Positions 7,545 to 12,206 of a DNA stretch of 12,206 nt are shown piece after piece; position 1 is the stretch's first letter, and each line of letters begins with the position of its first letter. The notes below the pieces were generated by a model, which saw nothing but the letters and a program-made list of their open reading frames with translations, ran no database searches and had not been told where the DNA came from. A program made the position numbers and the translations under genes. This DNA is from DATHTC01 sp035456465 (GTDB taxonomy: Bacteria; Actinomycetota; Thermoleophilia; Gaiellales; Gaiellaceae). The stretch spans positions 1 through 12,206 of the forward strand of contig DATIDD010000045.1 in the NCBI GenBank assembly GCA_035456465.1, in the 5' to 3' direction.

Positions 7545-10493
7545 TTGCTCTGGTTCCGACGGAAGAAGCGCCAGTCGGAGCAGGCGCCCACCGAGGCAGC
7601 CGCTCCGCAACCCACGAACGAGGCAGTGCAGCAGCCGCCGCCAGGCGGCTCTGACCAGCCCGAGACCGACACCCCCCCGCCCGGAAGCTCGACGACGAAG
7701 CGGCGCCGCCGCGGCAGCCGCGGGGGACGCAACCGCAAGAAGACCGGCACGGCGGCCGGCGGCGGCGCGGAGCCCGCGCCGGCCGTGTCCCCGTCGAAGA
7801 CCGACGAGAAGTCGAAGACCGACGACAAGCAGCGCGGCGCGAAGCCCGAGCGCAAGCAGCAGCGCGGCGGCGAGCGCCGCAGCACGAGCTCGAGCCGCGC
7901 CGGCCGCCAGACGCGTCGGCGGGTCCCGCCGCGGCGGGCGCCGCTCCCGGCGGCGAAGCGCGAGCTGCTGATCTCGGTCGACGTCTCCGAGCAGCGCGTG
8001 GCGGTGCTCGAGGACGGCGTCGTCGCGGAGGTCTACCTGGAGCGCCCCGAGAAGCGCTCGATCGCCGGGAACATCTACCTCGGCACCGTGGACAACGTGC
8101 TGCCGGGGATGGAGGCCGCGTTCATCGAGATCGGCCTCGAGAAGAACGGCTTCCTCTACGTCGACGAGATCGTCGTCCCCGAGCTCGAGGGCAAGGCACG
8201 GCACGGGAAGCGGATCCAGGACCTGATCCAGCGCGGGCAGACGATCCTCGTCCAGGCGGTCAAGGACCCCATGAAGACGAAGGGCGCCCGGCTCACGACC
8301 GAGATCTCGCTCCCGGGCCGCTTCGTCGTGTACGTGCCCTCGGGAGAGGGCCTCGGCGTCTCGCGCCGGCTGCCGGACGACGAGCGCACCCGCCTCAAGG
8401 ACATCCTCAGGCGCCTCGACGTGAAGGAGGGCGGCGTTATCGTCCGCACCGCCGCCGAGGGCGCCTCGGCGGAGGACGTCGAGCGAGACCTCGACTTCCT
8501 GCAGCGGCTGTGGGCGACGATCCAGGAGCGCGCGAAGGCCGCGACCGCGCCCGCGCTCATCTACCAGGAGGCCGAGCTGCCGCTGCGCGTCGTCCGCGAC
8601 CTCTTCACGGACGACTTCGAGCGGGCCGTGGTCGACCACGAGCGCACGTACAAGCGCATCGTCGGCTACCTGAAGAAGACCTCGCCGCACATGGTCGACC
8701 TGGTCGAGCGGTACAAGGAGAAGGAGCGGCTGTTCGAGGCGGCCGGCGTCGACAAGGAGATCCGCTCCACGCTCTCCCGCCGCGTCGACCTTCCCTCCGG
8801 CGGCTACCTGATCTTCGACTACGCCGAGGCGTTCACCGTGATCGACGTGAACACGGGCCGCTTCGTCGGGTCGCGGTCGAAGAGCACCGGCGCGCGCCTC
8901 GAGGACACGATCACGAAGAACAACCTCGAGGCCGTGAAGGAGGTCGTGCGCCAGCTGCGGCTGCGCGACATCGGCGGGATCATCGTCATCGACTTCATCG
9001 ACATGGCCAACCCGAAGAACCGGGCGACCGTCGAGGAGGCGCTCCGCACCGAGCTCGAGCGCGACCGGACGAAGACGTACGTCGTCGAGATCTCGCCGCT
9101 CGGCCTCGTCGAGATGACGCGGCAGAACGTGACCGATGGGCCGCGCGAGATCATCACGAGGAAGTGCCCCACCTGCGAGGGCGACGGCGTGATCATCTCC
9201 GAGACCTCCCAGGCGGTCGACGCGGAGCGCCGGCTGCGCGCGCTCGTCTCGCCGGGCTCCCGCGTCCAGGCCTACGCCGTCGAGCTCCACCCGCGGGTCG
9301 CGTCGATCCTCATCGGCGCGGGGGGCGAGCGGCTCGCCGCGCTCGAGGAGCAGACGCGCCGCCGCTTCTTCCTCCGCCCGGCCGAGGGCAACGGGCACGT
9401 GCACCTCGACCACTTCGCCGTCGTCGGGGAGGGCAAGCTCGAGGAGCTGCGCCCCGAGGCGCCCGTGGAGGAGGGTCACGAGCTCGAGCTCAAGCTCGTC
9501 GAGGTGGCCCGTTGGGATCCGAGGTCGGCGACCGGGAAGGTCGGCGGCTACGAGGTCGCCGTCGCCGGCGCCGCCAAGCTCGTCGGCAAGAAGGTCAAGG
9601 TGCGAGTCGGCCGCGTGCTCGACGGGACCGCCTACGCGGTGCTCGCCCACGACCAGGCCGTGGGCGAGGCGCCCGTGACCGCCGAGGGCGAGGCCGAGAA
9701 GCCGACGCGGGCGCGTCGCTCGAGGCTCGAGCCGGAAGCCGAGGCGGCGGCGCCCGAGGCTGCCGCGGTCGAGGAGACCACTGCCGTCGGGACGGCCGGT
9801 CACGAGCTCGAGGCCGGGGAGGCCGGAGAGGAGCCCGCCGAGGACGCTGCCGTGGAGGCCGCGGAGCTCGGCGAGGACGGTCAGCCGAAGAAGAAGCGCA
9901 CGCGCCGCGGCACTCGCGGCGGCCGGCGTCGGAAGAAGAAGCCGGGCGAGCCCGGCGCCGAGGTCGAAGGCGAGGGCGAGGCGGACGGAGAGCCCGAGGA
10001 AGCGCCCGTGGCCGAGCCGGCCGCCGAGCGCGGCGACGGCGCGCCGGCGCGGCGCCGTGCTCGGATCCACGTCCCCGCGCCCGCCGGCGCCGAGGCCGAA
10101 GCGCCGGAGCGCGAGGCGGTTCCCGCCGCCGAGCGGGCCGTCGACGTCGCCGAGGAGGACACCGAGGGGGAGGCGGCCCAGGAGAACGGCGACCAGCCGA
10201 AGAAGAAGCGCTCGCGGCGCGGCTCGCGCGGCGGCAGGCGCCGCAAGAAGCCGGCATCGGCGTCCGCCGACGGCGAGCCGAGCGACGCGGTGGCCGAGGA
10301 CGATGCCGCGGTGGCGGATGCGGAGCCGGAGGCCCTGGAGCCGGAGGCCGTGGAGCCCGAGCCCGTGGAGCCCGAGGAGGACGCGGGTGACGAGCCCGCG
10401 GCCGTACCGGCCGCGGACGCCAACGGGACGCCGCCCGAGGAGGACTGGGAGTACGTGCCGATGTCGGAATGGAGGGACTGGGAGGGCCGCTGA
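7545..10493 (+). CDS. rne: Ribonuclease E/G family endoribonuclease
   Basis: Endonuclease for rRNA processing and mRNA decay. The 982 residues are arranged as: low-complexity N-terminus (1-138) with a basic block KRRRRGSRGGRNRKK (52-66); S1-type RNA-binding domain (about 139-255); 5'-sensor and catalytic core (about 256-540). The two Mg-binding aspartates fit D434 (TVIDVNTGR) and D483 (VIDFIDM). C541-P-T-C544 matches the Zn-link cysteines that join dimers in RNase E. A TRAM-like segment follows (about 643-702). The C-terminal half is acidic, Ala/Glu/Pro-rich and probably disordered, interrupted by basic blocks at 782-799 and 886-902, and ends in EDWEYVPMSEWRDW. TTG 7545 is supported by AAGGAG (7532-7537) seven bases upstream. 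The choice between rne and rng is by size and tail; the long tails favour RNase E. Confidence 0.93.
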   Translation: MLWFRRKKRQSEQAPTEAAAPQPTNEAVQQPPPGGSDQPETDTPPPGSSTTKRRRRGSRGGRNRKKTGTAAGGGAEPAPAVSPSKTDEKSKTDDKQRGAKPERKQQRGGERRSTSSSRAGRQTRRRVPPRRAPLPAAKRELLISVDVSEQRVAVLEDGVVAEVYLERPEKRSIAGNIYLGTVDNVLPGMEAAFIEIGLEKNGFLYVDEIVVPELEGKARHGKRIQDLIQRGQTILVQAVKDPMKTKGARLTTEISLPGRFVVYVPSGEGLGVSRRLPDDERTRLKDILRRLDVKEGGVIVRTAAEGASAEDVERDLDFLQRLWATIQERAKAATAPALIYQEAELPLRVVRDLFTDDFERAVVDHERTYKRIVGYLKKTSPHMVDLVERYKEKERLFEAAGVDKEIRSTLSRRVDLPSGGYLIFDYAEAFTVIDVNTGRFVGSRSKSTGARLEDTITKNNLEAVKEVVRQLRLRDIGGIIVIDFIDMANPKNRATVEEALRTELERDRTKTYVVEISPLGLVEMTRQNVTDGPREIITRKCPTCEGDGVIISETSQAVDAERRLRALVSPGSRVQAYAVELHPRVASILIGAGGERLAALEEQTRRRFFLRPAEGNGHVHLDHFAVVGEGKLEELRPEAPVEEGHELELKLVEVARWDPRSATGKVGGYEVAVAGAAKLVGKKVKVRVGRVLDGTAYAVLAHDQAVGEAPVTAEGEAEKPTRARRSRLEPEAEAAAPEAAAVEETTAVGTAGHELEAGEAGEEPAEDAAVEAAELGEDGQPKKKRTRRGTRGGRRRKKKPGEPGAEVEGEGEADGEPEEAPVAEPAAERGDGAPARRRARIHVPAPAGAEAEAPEREAVPAAERAVDVAEEDTEGEAAQENGDQPKKKRSRRGSRGGRRRKKPASASADGEPSDAVAEDDAAVADAEPEALEPEAVEPEPVEPEEDAGDEPAAVPAADANGTPPEEDWEYVPMSEWRDWEGR
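10323..10379 (+). repeat. 15-bp tandem repeat in the RNase E/G C-terminal tail
   Basis: About 3.8 copies of a 15-base unit of the form GAG-CC-SGAG-SCC-STG encode EPEA(L/V) repeats (residues 927-945). The third and fourth copies have drifted to CCC codons. Such an in-frame repeat in a disordered acidic linker can change copy number without disrupting the frame. Confidence 0.7.
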
Positions 10494-10501
10494 ACGCGGC
10501 C
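10485..10501 (+). terminator. Stem-loop enclosing the RNase E/G stop codon
   Basis: GGCCGC (10485-10490) and GCGGCC (10496-10501) form a perfect six-pair GC stem whose five-base loop TGAAC carries the stop codon TGA (10491-10493). No T-tract follows, so intrinsic termination is uncertain. The 3' side overlaps the region where a -35 for the rplU promoter would lie. Confidence 0.35.
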
Positions 10502-10511
10502 TGATCTCCGC

Positions 10512-10517
10512 TACACT
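10512..10517 (+). promoter_or_regulatory. Putative -10 box (TACACT) for rplU-rpmA-obgE
   Basis: TACACT sits in GCTACACTCC (10510-10519), identical over ten bases to the box before mreB. CTGAAC at 10490-10495, 16 bases upstream, is a poor -35 candidate with three of six matches. Transcription would begin near 10524, giving a leader of about 60 bases that contains the 10527-10544 stem-loop. A second box, TACGCT at 10550-10555, would give a leader of about 20 bases instead. Confidence 0.45.
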
Positions 10518-10526
10518 CCGGTCGCT

Positions 10527-10547
10527 CGCGGGCGTCTGCCCGCGTTT
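10527..10547 (+). terminator. Seven-pair stem-loop with TTT, rplU leader hairpin or rne terminator
   Basis: CGCGGGC (10527-10533) and GCCCGCG (10538-10544) pair perfectly around loop GTCT and are followed by TTT. It lies 34 bases after the RNase stop and 36 bases before the rplU start. If the 10512 promoter is used, it is in the rplU leader and could act as an attenuator or L21 binding site. If the 10550 box is used, it is the rne terminator. The T-run is short, so termination strength is doubtful. Confidence 0.45.
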
Positions 10548-10582
10548 CCTACGCTCGAAGCACCCTTCCCGCTCGAACATCC

Positions 10583-11125
10583 ATGGGCTACGCGATCATC
10601 ACCGTCGGCGGCAAGCAATACCGCGTCCAGGAGGGGCAAACCCTGCTCGTGGACCGGGTCAAGGGCGACGAGGGCGCGACCTTCCAGCCGCCGGTGCTCT
10701 TCGTCGGGGGCGAGGACGGCCCGCAGATCGCGCCCAGCACGACGGTGACGGCGCGGGTCGTCGGCCACGTGCTCGGCGAGAAGATCCGCATCGGCAAATA
10801 CCGTGCCAAGACCGGGTACCGCAAGCACACCGGCTACCGCAGCCGACTCTCGCGGATCGCGATCGAGTCGATCGGCGTGTCGAAGGCGCGGGCCGCGTCG
10901 AAGACGAGGGCCGACCAGGCGTCGAAGCCGGCAGCGCAGCCCGAGGAGCTCGAGGCGCCGACCGGCTACGAGGGCTTGAAGGTCGCCGAGATCGCCGACT
11001 GGACGAAGGGCCGGCATCTGCCGACGCTCGAGACGGCGCTCGCCTACGAGCAGGCGCACGGCGCACGGAAGGGCGCGATCGCCGCGCTCGAGGCAGCGAT
11101 CGCGAAGCGGAAGGAGGGCGAGTAG
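10583..11125 (+). CDS. rplU: 50S ribosomal protein bL21 with C-terminal extension
   Basis: Large-subunit protein that binds 23S rRNA. The bL21 core occupies residues 1-100: MGYAIITVGGKQYRVQEGQ at the start, then GDEGATF, and the signature IGKYRAKTGYRKHTGYRSRL (69-88). Typical bL21 is about 100-105 residues; this one has 180. The extra 80 comprise an Ala/Lys-rich linker (100-126) and a compact helical module (about 127-177) with GYEGLKVAEIADW and ALAYEQAHGARKGAIAAL. The module resembles helix-turn-helix tails seen on some actinobacterial proteins, recognised only by pattern. The ATG lacks a visible Shine-Dalgarno. The stop TAG directly abuts the rpmA ATG. Confidence 0.95.
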   Translation: MGYAIITVGGKQYRVQEGQTLLVDRVKGDEGATFQPPVLFVGGEDGPQIAPSTTVTARVVGHVLGEKIRIGKYRAKTGYRKHTGYRSRLSRIAIESIGVSKARAASKTRADQASKPAAQPEELEAPTGYEGLKVAEIADWTKGRHLPTLETALAYEQAHGARKGAIAALEAAIAKRKEGE

Positions 11126-11371
11126 ATGGCACACAAGAAGGGGCTCGGCTCCTCGCGCAACGGGCGCGACTCGAATCCGAAGATGCTCGGCGTGAAGGTC
11201 TTCGACGGCCAGGACGTCAGGGCCGGGATGATCATCGTCCGGCAGCGCGGCACGCGGTTCCGGCCAGGGCTCGGGACGAGCCTCGGGCGTGACGACACGA
11301 TCTTCGCCGTGCGCGACGGCAAGGTCGAGTTCCGCGCGAGCGGCGAGCGCCGCTTCGTCACCGTCGTCTAG
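11126..11371 (+). CDS. rpmA: 50S ribosomal protein bL27
   Basis: Large-subunit protein whose N-terminus reaches the peptidyl transferase centre. The 81 residues match the usual length. It begins MAHKKGLGSSRNGRDSNPK, the canonical form without the cleaved N-terminal extension found in many Firmicutes. Further family landmarks are GQ-x-V-x-AG (residues 28-34), IIVRQRGTRFRPG (36-48) and LGRDDTIFA (53-61). AAGGAGG (11111-11117), inside the end of rplU, lies eight bases before the ATG and supports coupled translation with rplU. obgE starts 15 bases downstream. Confidence 0.97.
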   Translation: MAHKKGLGSSRNGRDSNPKMLGVKVFDGQDVRAGMIIVRQRGTRFRPGLGTSLGRDDTIFAVRDGKVEFRASGERRFVTVV

Positions 11372-11386
11372 CGCGGCGGCTCCTCG

Positions 11387-12206
11387 ATGTTCCACGACCG
11401 CGCGAGCATCCGCGTGGTCGCCGGACGCGGCGGCGACGGCGCGCTGAGCTTCCGGCGCGAGAAGTTCGTCCCGAAGGGCGGTCCGGACGGCGGCGACGGC
11501 GGCAAGGGCGGAGACGTCGTCTTTGTCGCCGACGCCGATCTGCGCGACCTCTCCGCCTTCCGGACGAAGACGACGTTCCGGGGCGGCCGCGGCGGCAACG
11601 GCGGCGGCAGCCGCCGCCACGGGGCGAACGGACCCGACGTCGTGCTGCCCGTCCCCGTCGGGACGCAGGTGTGGTCCGAGGGCGCGCTGCTCGCCGACCT
11701 CGCTGCGGCGGGGGGCCGCGTCGTGGCAGTCGCGGGCGGCGAGGGCGGGCGCGGCAACGCGCGGTTCGCCACGGCCACGCGACAGACGCCGAGGTTCGCG
11801 GAGACGGGCCTCCCGGGCGAGGAGGCCGAGCTCGAGCTGCGGCTCAAGCTGATGGCCGACGCGGCGCTCGTGGGGCTGCCGAACGCGGGCAAGTCCTCGC
11901 TGCTGCGCCAGATCTCGAACGCGAGGCCGAAGGTGGCCGAGTATCCGTTCACGACGCTGCAGCCCGTGCTCGGGACGGTCGACGCGCCGGGCGGCGACCG
12001 TCAGCTGACCGTCGCCGACGTGCCGGGGCTGATCGAGGGGGCGAGCGAGGGCGTCGGCCTCGGCCACGAGTTCCTCGCGCACCTCGAGCGGGCACGCATC
12101 CTCGTTCACGTGATCGACGCGTCGAAGCCAGTCGAGGAGCAGTGGCGGACGATCGACGGCGAGCTCGCCGCGTACGGCGCCGGCCTCGACGAGCGGCCGC
12201 AGATCG
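11387..12206 (+). CDS. obgE: Obg/CgtA GTPase, cut off by the window end
   Basis: Ribosome-associated GTPase acting in 50S maturation and stress control. The first 273 residues are present and the frame stays open to the last base, so the gene continues outside the window. The glycine-rich Obg fold runs from 1 to about 157: VVAGRGGDGALSFRREKFVPKGG (10-32), DGGDGGKGGDV (34-44) and GGEGGRGNARFATATRQTP (117-135). The G domain follows with P-loop GLPNAGKS (163-170), the YPFTT switch-I motif (186-190) and DVPGLIEGA switch II (211-219). The NKxD motif would lie beyond the end. ATG 11387 gives the normal N-terminus of the family, although no good Shine-Dalgarno is visible. The usual full length is above 400 residues, so about a third or more is missing. 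Confidence 0.96.
   Translation, partial: MFHDRASIRVVAGRGGDGALSFRREKFVPKGGPDGGDGGKGGDVVFVADADLRDLSAFRTKTTFRGGRGGNGGGSRRHGANGPDVVLPVPVGTQVWSEGALLADLAAAGGRVVAVAGGEGGRGNARFATATRQTPRFAETGLPGEEAELELRLKLMADAALVGLPNAGKSSLLRQISNARPKVAEYPFTTLQPVLGTVDAPGGDRQLTVADVPGLIEGASEGVGLGHEFLAHLERARILVHVIDASKPVEEQWRTIDGELAAYGAGLDERPQI

Noticed and set aside
7454..7654. 66-codon ORF starting in the RNase leader hairpin loop and overlapping the RNase start
   Set aside because: The only upstream purine run (GAGG) is two bases from the ATG, too close. The product has no family character and most of it overlaps real coding sequence in another frame. A regulatory upstream ORF is possible but unsupported.
7473..10580. 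Open reading frame of over 1000 codons antisense to the RNase E/G gene
   Set aside because: Its product is Arg/Gly/Leu/Ala low-complexity with no recognisable domain. Long antisense frames are expected opposite GC-rich codons, and the sense strand encodes a clear RNase E/G.

Overview
This is a very GC-rich chromosomal segment of a rod-shaped actinobacterium. The order mreB / mreC-mreD-PBP2-rodA / RNase E/G / rplU-rpmA-obgE is the conserved actinobacterial cell-shape and ribosome-assembly neighbourhood. Several details suggest a deep-branching lineage such as Thermoleophilia (Gaiellales or Solirubrobacterales): GTG and TTG starts, a bL21 with a long C-terminal extension, and an RNase E/G with Arg/Gly-rich basic blocks. 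The assignment rests on protein character and gene order only. I see no mobile element, CRISPR array, tRNA or rRNA, and no compositional break that would suggest recent transfer.

Layout. Bases 1-76 are a short upstream stretch ending in a promoter-like TACACT box. mreB follows (77-1132, +). A small membrane protein of the DUF4396 type lies on the opposite strand (1140-1613), convergent with mreB and divergent from mreC. A tight elongasome operon then runs from 1672 to 7101: mreC, mreD, the transpeptidase PBP2 (mrdA), the glycosyltransferase RodA, and a 261-residue protein with a degenerate GTPase-like N-terminal half and a DUF697-like C-terminal half. Its genes overlap or are separated by a few bases. 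A 64-codon ORF of unknown function (7196-7390) has its own ribosome-binding site. The large RNase E/G gene (7545-10493) has a short leader with a stem-loop. Last come rplU, rpmA and obgE, the latter cut off by the window end.

How the genes work together. MreB filaments with MreC and MreD organise RodA (glycan polymerisation) and PBP2 (cross-linking) for lateral wall growth. RNase E/G processes rRNA and decays mRNA. bL21, bL27 and Obg belong to the large ribosomal subunit and its assembly. The window is mostly housekeeping and I do not claim a new defence or mobile system.

The points most worth a second look are: (1) the degenerate GTPase/DUF697 protein at the end of the wall operon; (2) the DUF4396 gene interrupting mreB-mreC; (3) the bL21 C-terminal helical module; (4) the RNase E/G architecture with three near-identical basic blocks; (5) a recurrent TACNCT -10-like box placed so that mreB and mreC would be leaderless; and (6) stem-loops in the leaders of the RNase gene and rplU.
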